DNA of 64,000 bases from Camelus bactrianus (Eukaryota; Chordata; Mammalia; Artiodactyla; Camelidae), in NCBI RefSeq assembly GCF_048773025.1, contig NC_133546.1, positions 91,963,104 to 92,027,103 on the forward strand, written 5' to 3'. The notes under the pieces are model-generated. The model searched no databases, was not told where the DNA came from, and saw only the letters and a list, made by a program, of their open reading frames with translations. The position numbers were made by a program, and so were the translations under genes. Each line of letters starts with the position of its first letter. The stretch's first letter is position 1. Shown here piece after piece: positions 48,070-59,189 of this stretch.

Positions 48070-48450
48070 TGTGAACATGTGTAACATACTTAACTGTTCA
48101 GAAACTTGGTTTCCTCATCCGTAAAATGGAACAACAGCTCTCACTTCCTATGTGCTGGGGATTGTTCTGAATCCTTTACATACATGAATTCCCTTAATCA
48201 TAAAAACAACTCTTCACTGTAGTTATAATTATTGTCATTATTCCCATTTTACAGGGGAAGAAACAGAATCACAAAAAGTTAAGTGACTTGCTGAGGTACG
48301 TACATTATTTAATATTCCTGGGCTTCAGTTTCCTCATCTGTAAAATGTGATAATAATAGTGTCAATTTTATGATTACTGTAAGGATGAAGTAGGCTAAGT
48401 AGATGAAGTCACTTAGAACAATGCTTGGCACAGAACAAGCCCTCTAGAGT
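48070..48450. mobile_element. MIR cluster with opposite orientations
   Basis: A sense MIR piece (48070-48140, GGTTTCCTCATCCGTAAAAT) is followed by an antisense MIR (48140-48298, TCCCATTTTACAGGGGAAGA). A second sense piece (48300-48450) follows, with CAGTTTCCTCATCTGTAAAA near 48327 and AGAACAATGCTTGGCACAGA near 48416. Confidence 0.8.
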
Positions 48451-48479
48451 TCCATTTTATTACCTTTAAGGCACTTGTC

Positions 48480-48660
48480 ACTTTCTGAAATCACCTTATA
48501 TATGTGTTTACTTTTTTATTTTCAGTCTCTCTTGCTAGACTGTAAAGTCCCATCAGTTCAGAGCCTCTGTTTGGGTTCTTCCCTGTTATCTCTCTGCTGC
48601 CTGTAAGAGTGGCTATACACAGAAGGTAGTTACTAATTATTTTATGAATGAATGCATGAC
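48480..48660 (+). mobile_element. L2 3' tail
   Basis: GCTAGACTGTAAAGTCCCAT near 48533 is the L2 'gactgtaagctcc' region. The segment ends with ATTTTATGAATGAATGCATG near 48638. Confidence 0.65.
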
Positions 48661-49214
48661 CGTGAGAATGACTTCTACCATTATCTGTCAAGGAAATGAC
48701 AAGTTTGCCACATTTCCATTTAATTTTTCCATGATAACTACTTCCCAAAGAGCAGTGACTTGGTTTGCTACACACTTAATGGCCCTTCCTTTAACAACGA
48801 AAACTTTCCTACTTTTTAACGAAACCAAAACTATATGATTTCCATTTCTGATGCTACTTGGCCTAGACGCTTCATTAACCTACCATAATACATAGCCCAG
48901 CACACGTGTAAATTGGAATCATGGCAAGTCTCCCCCAGATTGGAACCATGAGTCCAGGTAATCTGCTGGGGCGGAGGAGCATGGAGAAATGGTTAGAGAC
49001 TGGGCTATCTTAGGGGCCCAGTCACAGGGAAGTGAGTCCAAAAGGACAAGCAAAATCAGGAAATTAATTTGTGACATCAAAAGATAGGGAGTTTGGTCCA
49101 GAGGCCCAGTTTTGGGGAATGTGTTTGATTAAGGAGGAAGCAGGCGACTGATTGGTGAGGACACACCTAGGCAGTAAACTAGTAAGGGCACAAATGCAGT
49201 TGCTGGGATAAACT

Positions 49215-49312
49215 GGGTTACTAAGCAGGGCTTATGTCACTCCCATGCTCAGACTCCTCCAGTGTCTTCCCATCACACTCAGAATAACATCTGCAGTCCT
49301 TAATATGGCCTG
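49215..49312 (+). mobile_element. L2 fragment, sense
   Basis: GGCTTATGTCACTCCCATGC near 49229 and TCCCATCACACTCAGAATAA near 49267 match the L2 3' half. It breaks at GTAGTGTTTCACAAACT (49314), which resembles a MER5A end and may be an insertion. Confidence 0.7.
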
Positions 49313-49449
49313 GGTAGTGTTTCACAAACTATCCTGAAGGTAAGAATCACTCAGAGTTTTTGTTAAAAGTTCTTAATGTCATGCCAGACAACAGTATCTT
49401 CTCCCCCGTGCCACACTGTTGTTTTCCTCTGCTAGTGCTTGGGCCACTT

Positions 49450-50640
49450 ACCCTAGTTTCTTTTTTTCCTTTTCGATGATTTTAGCTCCTGGCTCACTGT
49501 CCCTCTCTCCAAAACCACTCCTGCATTAATTATTGGTGATTTCGCTACTGACATAGATGACCCTTCCAACAGCTTGGCTTCTCAGTTCCTTGAACTCTTC
49601 CCTCCTCTACTGACCTGGTTCCATACCCTTCAGCCAGTCACTCCCATGGCCACGCCGTCCCTCTTGTTACAAATAACTGCTCCCCCTGCAACTGCAGTTT
49701 CTCGCATCCTGGTCTCTTTTCACCACTTGCTATCTCTGTGGCTCGTTCTGTCCAATGCCTGATCTCCAACCGTCCCTTCAACCATAGCAGACCCTATGAC
49801 CCATTGATACTACAGACTTTTCACTGTCTCTCACCTACCTGCTGTCCTCTCTTCCCTCTTGAATTCCACGGCCAAGCATTGTACTTGCTTTGTGTATGTA
49901 TCCTCAATAGCCTTGCTCCCCTCTCACTTTGCTTAGCAAGACCACGCCTACTTTGTAATTATAAATGACGAGGAAAAACCCCACGAAGATGCTGGCTGTT
50001 CTTCCTTTAAACTCACAGCTGTGACCCTCAGCAGCAGCCCTTCGTGCTTGCTGCCTAGCAGTGGCACACTATTTGTTAGGCCCTCGTACTCACCCGCTCC
50101 CCAAGGTCATGATTCCATACCTTCTCCTCACTCCCCACACTTCCATCGCTGCCCCTCCATCTTGATTTCTGGCTGATAATGATGCTTCCTTTTCCCTGAG
50201 AAAATGGAAGCAATCCAAATAGTTTCCGCAGACTCCCACCACACCTACCTGCCTGTCTTCCCTCCTATTAAACGGATAAACTGTCTGCGCTAAATCTAAT
50301 GGCCATTTCTTAGTTCTCACCTTACCTGAGCTGGCAACACAGCTGAGCGGTCCCTTCTCCTGAAAGTGCCTTCTTCACCTAACAGTCAGGACACCCAGAG
50401 CCTGGGTTTTCCTCCTCGCTCACTTGCGGCCTGCTTGCTCTCAGTCTCCTTTGCTGACTCTGCTCCACCTCCCCAGTCTCTAAACACTAGAGTTGCCCAG
50501 AGTCAGTCCTTGGACCTCTTCTCTACCTTGCTCGCTCCCCTGGTGGTCTCAGCCAGTCTCACAGCTGTAACGACCATCTACATGCTGACAGTGCCTCAGT
50601 TTGTATCTCCAGTGCAGACTTGATGATCCTGTACACGAGT
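49450..50640 (+). mobile_element. Long L2-like LINE, sense
   Basis: ATTATTGGTGATTTCGCTAC near 49530 matches a degraded 'ILGDFN' endonuclease region of L2/CR1 elements. Next come CTTCTCAGTTCCTTGAACTC near 49579 and CAGTCACTCCCATGGCCACG near 49636. The end holds CTCAGTCTCCTTTGCTGACT near 50440 and CTGTAACGACCATCTACATG near 50565. The middle is badly degraded. It is the only copy here that appears to retain the endonuclease part. Confidence 0.72.
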
Positions 50641-50749
50641 GCAACCCACCGCTACCCCCAGCACTGCCAGGCCCACTTAGTAGCTTTGGTTTTGTCTGTG
50701 GTTTAGCATGTAGCAATAGCCCATGTACAACATATTTTTAAAATGTTCA

Positions 50750-50880
50750 TTTTCTGTCTTCCATATTAGAATATGCCTCATTGAGACAGAACTTTTTTGT
50801 CTGTGTTTGCTTTTAATTGATGTATCCTCAGTGCCCCAAATGGTACCTCTCATGTAGTAGGTTTTAAGACTATTGAATTG
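50750..50880 (+). mobile_element. L2 3' tail
   Basis: TGATGTATCCTCAGTGCCCC near 50818 and ATGTAGTAGGTTTTAAGACT near 50852 match the L2 terminus. Confidence 0.65.
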
Positions 50881-50984
50881 GAATTTCCAGAGGAAAAGCC
50901 CTGGTGACTGGTTTATTTAACATGGGCCCAAGGTGATTGCCATGAATCAGGGAAGTTGGGGGAGTTCTGACTTCATCAAATCCT

Positions 50985-51375
50985 CTACTAACTGATTCCT
51001 CCTGGTCTCCCTGACCTAATTTCATCCATTCTCTGCACTGCTCATCTTGCTCTCCTGCACTGGCCTCTTCATGGTTCCTGTAACATTCCAAACACCTTCC
51101 AACCCCAGGGCCTTTGCACCTGATATTCTCTTTGCCGAGAATGTTCTTTGTCTGACTTGCCCATCCAGATCATTCAAGATGCTATTTAGTTTACTCAGTT
51201 GAATTCAGTTTATTCAGGGCTAATAAATATTCTGGACTATGCTTAAAAGACCCCCTGAGAAGTCTTTCCTGCCTCTATCATTCTCAGTCCCCTACCTGCT
51301 TTATTGTTCTTTACAGCACTCTTCAGTACCTGGCACTAGGTAATATGTTTATTTCTTGTCTGTGTAGACTACAGT
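50985..51375 (+). mobile_element. L2 fragment, sense, 3' end
   Basis: CCCAGGGCCTTTGCACCTGA near 51103, TTTGCCGAGAATGTTCTTTG near 51131 and CCTGAGAAGTCTTTCCTGCC near 51255 are the usual order of the L2 3' half, with a small insertion near 51190-51245. Confidence 0.8.
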
Positions 51376-51384
51376 GTAAAAATA

Positions 51385-51605
51385 GTAACAGCTAACACTT
51401 GCTACCTTCCAGATACTATTATAAATGCTTTGAATATAATAATTTTAAATCCTCACAATATTTCTAACATTAATGTGTACTCTTACCATACTCACTTTGT
51501 AGATGTGGAAAACTGAGGCACAGAGAGTTTGAGTAGCTAGGCCAAGGTCACAGCGCTAGGAAGTAACACGGCCTTTGCAATTGGCTTCTGAGTCTGCCTC
51601 TTGTC
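51385..51605 (-). mobile_element. MIR SINE, antisense
   Basis: Reversed MIR: TAACAGCTAACACTTGCTAC, GGAAAACTGAGGCACAGAGA near 51507, CCAAGGTCACAGCGCTAGGA near 51542. Confidence 0.85.
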
Positions 51606-51624
51606 AGGTGACCTAAAAATAAGG

Positions 51625-51720
51625 ATTTGTGTCTATTTTCTTTACCATTATATCTCCAGGGCTACAACAGTGCTGGGCACATAGGAGGAGCTCAATTATT
51701 AATAGTTAAATATTGAATCA
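51625..51720 (+). mobile_element. L2 3' tail
   Basis: ACCATTATATCTCCAGGGCT near 51643 and GTGCTGGGCACATAGGAGGA near 51671 match the L2 end. Confidence 0.7.
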
Positions 51721-51730
51721 TTGGGGCTTA

Positions 51731-52116
51731 ATAAAAGTTTCTTAAGGCTATTTTAACAAAATACCACAGACTAGGTGCCTTAAACAAGAGAAATCTATTT
51801 TCTCACAGTGCTGGAGGCTGGAAGTCCAGGATCAAGGTGTCCTGAGGTTTGGTTTCTCCTGAGGCCTTGCTCGTTGGCCTGCAGGGGGCCACCTTCCCAC
51901 TGTGTCCTCACATGGCCTTTACTCTGTGGTGCACCCCTGGTGTGTCTTCCTCTTCTTATAAGGGTTCCTGTCCTATGGGATTAGGACTCCACCCTTATGA
52001 TATCACTTAACTTTAATTAATTACCTCTTTAAAGGCCCTATCTCTGAATACAATCACCTTGGGGGTTAGAGCTTCAACATATGAAGTCTGGGAAGATGCA
52101 ATTCAGTCCATAATAG
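51731..52116 (+). mobile_element. Solo MLT1-type LTR (ERVL-MaLR)
   Basis: MLT1-like order: TTTCTCACAGTGCTGGAGGC near 51800, TGTGTCCTCACATGGCCTTT near 51901, TCTTCCTCTTCTTATAAGGG near 51945, and the terminus CAGTCCATAATA near 52104. About 386 bases, no internal sequence. A fossil. Confidence 0.85.
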
Positions 52117-52119
52117 GGC

Positions 52120-53082
52120 TGAAGCCTAGCTCCTAGAGAAGTAAGACACCGAGATCTGAATCGTTACCAAGGACAGGGCATGCGAGGGAAGAGAGAGATT
52201 CCTCCACCATGTCGCCTACTGGTTTTCAAACTCTTATTATGAGTCCCTTCTCAACAGAATTCTCCTGTAGAAGCATATTATAGCAAGCACACAAACAGGG
52301 GCTGCCCTGCTGGGAGCTGCGGTGGACAGCCCTGTGGACCCCTGTGAACAACTGTCACAGGAAGGTCCCCTGACCAAATCCCAGCACCTCATGTTAAAGA
52401 AAAGACGTCGGAGTCTCTAAGGCAGCGCAGATACTCTTTACATACCCAGTGTCCAGCAATAGGCTTGGTTTCAGCTCAGAGGAGGCAGCTCCATCTCCAG
52501 CTCAGGATTTACGGGCTCCAGCTGGAAGCTTGGAGACCTTGGCAGCTGGAAAGCAGGCAGACCTTAAACCAAGGGAGTGAGAACGGTGGCCATCACAACT
52601 GCCGCAGGTGTCAGTGGGGCAGCTCAACCTCACCCCGATCAGAATAATGACCAGGCTGCAGCGGCCTTTGCATTATTAGCAACTCATCATTTTTAATGAA
52701 AGGTTTAGGCTGAGTTTGAGTGAGAACAAACACTGCTGTTCAAGTTCTCTGATTGTGTAGCTCTATATCGCCTTCATTCTAAAGCACAGGAACTGTTGAA
52801 AACATCATAAATCACTCCCAAGAGCCTCAGTTCAAATATTATTTCAGTATGCAAATTACAATCATAAAGCATAATGAAGCACATTTGAATATCTAGTACA
52901 AAAGTCACCATATAAATATAAAATAGGAGTGAATGAATGTGGTCAACGTTTTATTTTATAAATGCAATTTGCCTCCCAAAGCCTTTAAAGAGCTTCTGGC
53001 CAATATTTGGAAGACCCAGCTGAATTCCATGACCAAAAATTTCATTGCTTTAATTATGAAAGGAGCAAGAACATGAATATAC

Positions 53083-53085
<3 letters not shown>
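52120..53085. other. No gene or clear element
   Basis: Nearly 1 kb without a recognised transposon. A glutamine-rich frame at 52465-52647 has no support beyond length. Sequence at 52640-53000 is AT-rich and looks unique. Confidence 0.45.

Positions 53086-53087
<2 letters not shown>

Positions 53088-53114
<27 letters not shown>
53088..53114. repeat. (GT)n microsatellite
   Basis: Thirteen or so GT units in a row after ACATATAT. Likely polymorphic. Confidence 0.92.
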
Positions 53115-53850
53115 CTGCATATGACTATAGATATATGCATAATTTTGTCATCTTCTCTATATTTCCTACTACCTTGCCAATTTTGAGTAGGTTGTCTGGG
53201 TTGGCCATTCCTTGACTCAGGGATTCTTACAGTTTGGAAATCAGAACTGTGCCTTGGACCTCCTTGCTGGCAGGGCTGGGACGTGGAAGGAAATCAGAGA
53301 TGAAGGGGTGCAGGCGCACGTGAAAGTGCCGACTATTAGGCTGCCTTGCTGATCAGTGCGGCTCCAAGTAGCAGCCATTGCACTGAAGAGCCCCGGGGAC
53401 TGGGACAATTTTTTGTCCCAGGAAATGCTGGTGTCATGCTCAATACTTTGGTGTTACCTAAGTCCCTGGGATTTTTGTTTAATCCCAAGTGGCAGCCTCC
53501 CCAAAGATGACTGAGTTTAGGTCACTTCCCACTCCAGGAGCATAGGCTCTCAGAAGTGGAATTAAGATGGTTTAAAGAGAATATTCCAAACGTACTACAA
53601 ACTCGTGTCCATCTCCAGACGTAAACGCAAATGAAGGTCTCATCCTTGGGCTTACGCTTCGCTTTTACTCTTCTCTTGTCCTCCTTCTCTTTGTCAATTA
53701 CGTCACGTTAGCTCTCTCACATTACATTTGGGTTGTAGAAGATTCTGAAGCTACCACTGCTTCTGTCAAGATCCAGCTCAAGACTGATGTTTTCCAAGAA
53801 ACCATGCCCACCTTGATCCCTATCTGATACCTTAATGTCTGTCTCTTTGG

Positions 53851-54327
53851 TCCTGTTTGTGTGTTTTTGCTTTTATTTCCATTGTCTGGGTAGACTGCCT
53901 AAGGAGAACATTGCTACAATGTATGTCAGAGAATGTTTTGCCTGTGTTTTCTTCTAGCAGGTTTATAGTGTCTTGTCTTATGTTTAAGTCTTTAAGCCGT
54001 TTTGAGTTTATTTTTATGTCTGGTGTGAGGGAATGTTCTAACTTCATTGATTTACATGTGGCTGTCCAGTTTTCCCAACACCACTGGCTGAAGAGACTGT
54101 CTTTTGTCGATTGTATGTTCTTGCCTCCTTTGTCAAAGATTAATTTACCAAAAGTCTGTGGGTTTATTTCTGGGCTCTCTAGTCTGTTCCATTGATCCAT
54201 GTGTCTGTTTTTTTTTTTTTTTTTGCCAATACCACACTGCTTTGATTGCTGTAGCTCTGTAGTATTGTCTGAAGTCTGGGAGAGTTATTCCTCCAGCTTT
54301 GTTCTTTTTCTTCATTATTGTTTTGGC
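53851..54327 (-). mobile_element. Internal LINE-1 ORF2 segment
   Basis: The minus strand encodes an open ORF2 part, with [20 protein letters not shown] near the middle and [16 protein letters not shown] after it. It holds neither the L1 3' UTR nor the 5' end. The L1 match stops near 53851 and 54327, and both breaks fall at a 17-base direct repeat: AATGTCTGTCTCTTTGG (53834-53850) and AACGTCTGCCTCTTTGG (54328-54344), 15 of 17 matching. A poly-T run sits at 54209-54223. The long readable frame suggests a fairly young copy. Confidence 0.85.
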
Positions 54328-54429
54328 AACGTCTGCCTCTTTGGAACTTTAGATGTTAGTTTGTTCCCCATTATCAGGATTCATTATCTATGATTTTGAA
54401 AATATTCTGGGGTTTCATTTACACATTTT

Positions 54430-54505
54430 ATCTCTCTGAGTAGATTGCCATCTTCTCAAGGAAAGAGCTATATATAAGTGACTTATATTTAGTTAATAAA
54501 TCCCA
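54430..54505 (+). mobile_element. Possible L2 3' tail
   Basis: AGATTGCCATCTTCTCAAGG near 54442 and AGTTAATAAATCCCATGG near 54491 vaguely match the L2 end. The following 54510-54600 is reversed L2-like, as at 43.6 kb. Confidence 0.35.
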
Positions 54506-54854
54506 TGGTCAATTCAATAATTCAAAGCATTGTGGAGTGCCTGCTTTGTACAAGCCAGTGTATCAGGTACTTTAAAATTAATGAAAACAATAATTGCTTT
54601 TGGAAGAAGCTTCTGATCAGATTTAGAAGAAGAGAGCCTCAAAGACCTAAGCACCCAAGCTTTGTGACCTTTGTTGACATTGGAGTCACTCCCTCTGCCC
54701 TTGGATCTAGATGATTCTATGCTTCTTGGCTTCAGGAAACCTATCCCTGTCCCTGGACCATTCTCTGTCCTTTTCTACTTGTCTGAAGCTGAATGTCTGT
54801 GATCAAGTCATTCCTCTCATTAAAAATGTTGTGGGACGCACCAGTGTCTTCAGA

Positions 54855-55020
54855 AAAAATATTCCCCGTCAGAGCAAGGCACTATGATATCAGAAGATCA
54901 GGGGTTTGAGGGTTAGACAAGTCAGCTGGACCGTTAACTGGCTGTATGACCCTAGGCAAGTTTCTGCACCTCTTCGAATTTAGTTTTTATACCTGTAAAA
55001 CATAGGATAAAATTCCTAAC
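54855..55020 (+). mobile_element. MIR SINE, sense
   Basis: Sense MIR: GGACCGTTAACTGGCTGTAT near 54928, GACCCTAGGCAAGTTTCTGC near 54948, then a 'tttatacctgtaaaacatag' core near 54985. Confidence 0.7.
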
Positions 55021-55027
55021 TTAGAAG

Positions 55028-55200
55028 GCAGTGTTTCCCACATTTAGAGTACATCAGAATCCCCTGGAGGGCTTGTTAAAGCGGTGCTAGGACCCACCCC
55101 CGGAGCTATAGATTCTGTAGGTCTGGGATGGACTCAAGAACCCGCATTTGTAATGAGCTGCCTGCTGATCTGCTGCTGTGGTCCGAGGCTCACACCTGCC
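55028..55200 (+). mobile_element. MER5A-like hAT DNA transposon
   Basis: Starts near CAGTGTTTCCCACATTTAGA and runs through GTACATCAGAATCCCCTGGA near 55050, GGACCCACCCCCGGAGC near 55090 and GATTCTGTAGGTCTGGGATG near 55110, close to the full MER5A length. Non-autonomous: it encodes no transposase. Confidence 0.82.
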
Positions 55201-55299
55201 GAACCACCGTGACAGGTTACTGGGCGCAGCGGGAACGATGCACATCAGGAGCCTCCCTGCTGCGCTTTCACGAATGGCAGTTGCTCGTGTTGCTCTCGT

Positions 55300-55790
55300 G
55301 GCCCTTCGCCGCGTGGTCTCCACTTCTCCAGTTTCGTTGCCCACCACCAGTCTGCACACATCCTGTGTGCCAACCACAGCCAACCACTCGCTGTTGCCTG
55401 AACCTTTTGTGCAAGCGGCCTTTGCCCTCGGGGGCCTTCGCCTGTTCTAGCTTTCCTTGCAAGAATGTCCCTGCCCCTCCTCCCACCCACACCGCTATCC
55501 CGCTTTGGAAGAACCACCTCCTCTTCAAGGCCCAGCTCAAATGCCCAGGGACTTTTTGCAAAGCTTCTCCAGTTGGGATTAATTGGTCTTTCATCCATCT
55601 GTTCATTTGGTCATTCATTTGGTAAATATTTATTGAGTATCTACTCTGTGCCAGCCTCTGCACTAGCTGCTGGGAATACAGTGGTGAGCAGAAACAGAAA
55701 TCCCTGCTCTCGAGGGGCTCAAAGGCTTAGAGGAGAAAAGAGATGTTATTCAAATAAACACAAATGATTGGAAAATTACAACAGTGAGAA
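55300..55790. mobile_element. L2 sense piece then L2 antisense piece
   Basis: 55300-55597 is sense L2-like (CCTTTTGTGCAAGCGGCCTT near 55402, CAAGGCCCAGCTCAAATGCC near 55527) but unusually rich in CpG. 55600-55790 is reversed L2 (GGTAAATATTTATTGAGTAT near 55621, CTGCTGGGAATACAGTGGTG near 55666). The overlapping long ORFs on both strands (55128-55663) arise from this GC-rich composite. Confidence 0.6.
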
Positions 55791-56279
55791 GCAGTTGGCG
55801 GGGGTCAGCAGGAGCATGCTGCTTTAAGCACTTACAACAGAGAGACGGTCTCAGCTGTTTAAAATGGCTCTTTCCCTATACAAGTTGTTGAACTCTGTAA
55901 GGTTGGAATAGGGGAACAATCCAAAAATGACTTCGGCTGGCATAGTGCCTTGTATACGGCGGACCTATTTTCTGGCCGGTTGCAAAGATTATTTCATCAA
56001 TTCTCATAGTAGCACGATTTGCAGTCTCACAGCTAACACTTACTGAGCACATACTAATGTTCATACCAGTATTCCTACCAGGGCCAGAGGTCTCAAAATC
56101 ACTAAGACATTGCACTTGCTCCCAAGTTGCTTATGTCCAGTGGGAGAAGTTGCACTGCACACAGAACTCAGCCTCAAGGTTTGACAGGAGAAAAGGCATA
56201 ATCGCCTCTCCCATCCCCCATCCCAACTCAAGCTCCACGCCCAGAGTGATGTTTCCGCACGTGTGCACTAGCATTGCCC

Positions 56280-56710
56280 AGGATCAAGACCAGTGTCTAG
56301 TGTAGAGTGGACAAGCAGTAACATCTGTTAGATGGAGGAATACATGCCCACTCTTGCTGCCCCAGCTCGGGGTTCCATCGTAGTTCACCTAGACTTAGCA
56401 GTCTCGCCTTCCTGACTCTAGTAACTCAATCCAGCCATCGTAAACAAACAAACCAACCAACCTCAAACACAACCGTGTAATTCTCCTTATTTAAAACCTT
56501 TCAGCTGCTCCCTCAGTATTCTTGGAAAAGTCCAGACTCCTTCTGTGGGCTCTAAGGCCCTTTGGGATTTGGATCTGGTGTCTGTGCTATGCCTTAGCTG
56601 CTTTCCAACACCAGCGCTTCCCCCATGTGTGCCAGTCGGAGTTGTGGTTCCTCGAATGTGCCAGACTCTTTCTCTCCTGGAAACTCACCCTTCACTCCTG
56701 TGTCCACTGA
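56280..56710 (+). mobile_element. L2 fragments, sense
   Basis: 56280-56345 is a degraded L2 tail. 56400-56710 is L2-like, with ACCTTTCAGCTGCTCCCTCA near 56498, CCAGACTCCTTCTGTGGG near 56532 and GGTTCCTCGAATGTGCCAGA near 56647. Confidence 0.65.
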
Positions 56711-56948
56711 CCACTGCTGGTGAATGGAAGCTAAAAGTTGAACTGAAGTTCCTGACTTTGGGATAAATCTCCCCAAAACTTCCCTATATCCTTTCCTACA
56801 TCCTCAGCTTTCAATCTTGAGGGTGGGAGGATGGACTTGTTTATTAATGATGATGTCATTAACAATTGAAATTGAAATCCAGTGTCTTACACAACTGCAG
56901 CCACTTGTAGCTCCTGATTTAACAACCCTTTTCTCAAATTAATTGCAG

Positions 56949-57001
56949 GTGAATATGTGATCGTTTGATGAGTGAACACAGCTGCCTCTGCAGAAGGCGA
57001 G
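56949..57001 (+). other. Possible non-coding exon
   Basis: A 53-base block lies between an acceptor (CTCAAATTAATTGCAG, AG at 56947-56948) and a consensus donor (GCGAG/GTAAGTAAT, GT at 57002-57003). All three frames contain a stop, so it cannot be an internal coding exon; it could be a UTR or lncRNA exon. A second acceptor-like CCTCTGCAG lies within it. Pairs of this quality also occur by chance. Confidence 0.25.
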
Positions 57002-57004
57002 GTA

Positions 57005-59185
57005 AGTAATGGTGACGCGTCTTTAAAGAGAAGCTTCCCTATTTTGTGAATCAATGATGGACCAACAGTGTTTACCCCTGCAACTCTGCCAGGGACACAG
57101 CGTATCTCTCTGCGTTTCAGCTGTCTTAAGTTACATATGGGAAAATCAGTCTCTCCTTACCTACAGACTGCTTCAGGATCCCAAATGGGGCTCCCCCATA
57201 AATTCAAAGCACAGTGTAGAAAAAGGCCAACACAAAGGTCATGGCCAGATCATGTGGCTGCTCCTCGAGGGAAGGTTCCGTTCTCTTAGGAATGTCTACA
57301 TCCTCTTCCTGCCATATTGTTGACTGTTAACACCTGGCTTTCGGTGCCATAAGAAGAAACTTCATTAAAATATTTTGGCACTTCTGCTTTTAGTAGAACT
57401 AGGAAGCCGTGAAGCATGCAAACAGGGCATGAAAATGAAATACATCCTGAGGATGGTTATGAAAATTTTTCGGACCCAAGAAAAGTTTCACTTCAGTCTG
57501 CATTTTGGTTTGGGAGGGAATCTGCACAATTTCTTTCACTTAAACTGACCGATTCATGTCTGTTTTCTGACTAGCCCCTTCTTGGCTAGAATGGCCTGCT
57601 GCCCTTCTCAGGATAGACTTAGGCCTAACAAAACCAAGCTGTGGAAACTTCCAGGTGGAGATTGGCCTCTGCTGTCTTTCACCCCAATCCTGAAAAGTCA
57701 GAGCATAAAGACTGACTTGTAGACTTCTGAGCAACCACTCTGTGAGCTGAACCAACCCTGAGTGATCATGACTGTGTCCTAAAAGGACCCCCAGGTACCA
57801 GTCAGTCTTTAGCTCATAAGATGGTTATTTGTGTGCCTCCATTAGCCTGTGAGCCTCTACAAAGCAAAAATTCTGATCAGCCTTTTGTATTCTCCTCTTC
57901 CAATCTCCCTTTGCCACACCCACTCCACTCCCTCCCCCACCCCCTTTTTGTGGCACAGTGCCTTATAGGTCTTCAGGAAATTTATCAAATCAAAATAGCT
58001 ATATTCAATAAAAGAAAAAAATAGCTATATTCATGTTAGTATGTCAGCTCCTTACCACAGACCAACTTGCATTTGCTATAGAGTAGAAAGTATGCTCTCC
58101 GGGACCTCATTCTTTCGAAGAGTTAATACTGAAGTTCCAGGAAGACTTTCTCACAGCACGGGCTCTGAGTCCAACACAGTAGGGAGGCTTCCATCTAGCA
58201 AGATTATGCATTTTCCTTTAAAATTGCCTTTTCATTCAATTAGTAAAAAAAAATCCAACTAACTCTTTTTCTTACCTTTCTTTAATGATCAGAAATATGT
58301 CAGTCATGTTGTCCATTTATAAATTATATTGCCAGTGAAATACCATGATGCTTAATTTTTCTGTTCCTCTGTCATCCCTGAATCCCATTTACGAAGTCAG
58401 TTCACCTAAAAAAGAAATGTCCCCTGCCATTCTTCTATTCCTACTAATCTGGCAGTTAACACATGAGTTCCTGGACACATCCAGGCAAGATCTGGAAGCA
58501 GAGAATGTTCCAGTGTCGCAAATGATGTTGGGAAACCAGTCCACTGCAGCCAATAGGTAGCAGCAAAAGTCAGCCCTGGACACCGCATTCTGGTTGGCTG
58601 CTGGCAGCCGAAATGTACACAGCATTCTAGCGTCCTCTCTGTTTCTAAGAACGGAGTTCTAATTATGAAATGGGAAACCACAACATCTGGATGCTTAGAT
58701 AGCTGTATCTTTGATGAGAATCCATTCTGTCTGCAAGTGGGCTGAGAGCTTGGTTTGATGGAAAAGTTCTAGAAATTCCCATTCAAGAATCATTTTGGAA
58801 GTTGGAGCTTGAAGTCTCCCCAGAAAGACTTCGTGAGTAATTTTCATCTTAACGATTTATTGTTGCTCTGGTTACCAAAGGCTAGCGGTAAAAACTAACA
58901 CAGAAATAGGTTTCTAAATCAGAAAGTTGAGAAATTGTCAGCTTAGGTCTGAGCTGATGGTTCCTATTACAACAGGGTTCCTCTCAAATGAAAGTCATTT
59001 GCCATGTTTCAGCCTTCCAGTTCCTCTGGCCAAAACTTTTGGAGTGATCTCTTGAATCCTTTCACACAATCTAAATCCAAAACATCAAGGAATCCTATTG
59101 GCTTTATTCTCAAAATATGTCTAGAATCTGACCAATTCTAACTACCTTCACTGCGACTCCTCTAATTTAAATTACAATTAACTCT
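57005..59185. other. No gene or clear element
   Basis: More than 2 kb with no transposon I can name. Candidate frames (57054-57323, 58345-58560 plus; 58389-58681 minus) overlap each other and lack paired splice sites. Confidence 0.45.
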
Positions 59186-59189
59186 CGCC

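Noticed and set aside
53857-54195. Plus-strand 112-codon ORF
   Set aside because: It is the antisense shadow of L1 ORF2.
55128-55663. Overlapping long ORFs of 90-165 codons on both strands
   Set aside because: They overlap across a MER5A-like element and L2 pieces in GC-rich DNA, where stops are rare. No domain is recognised.
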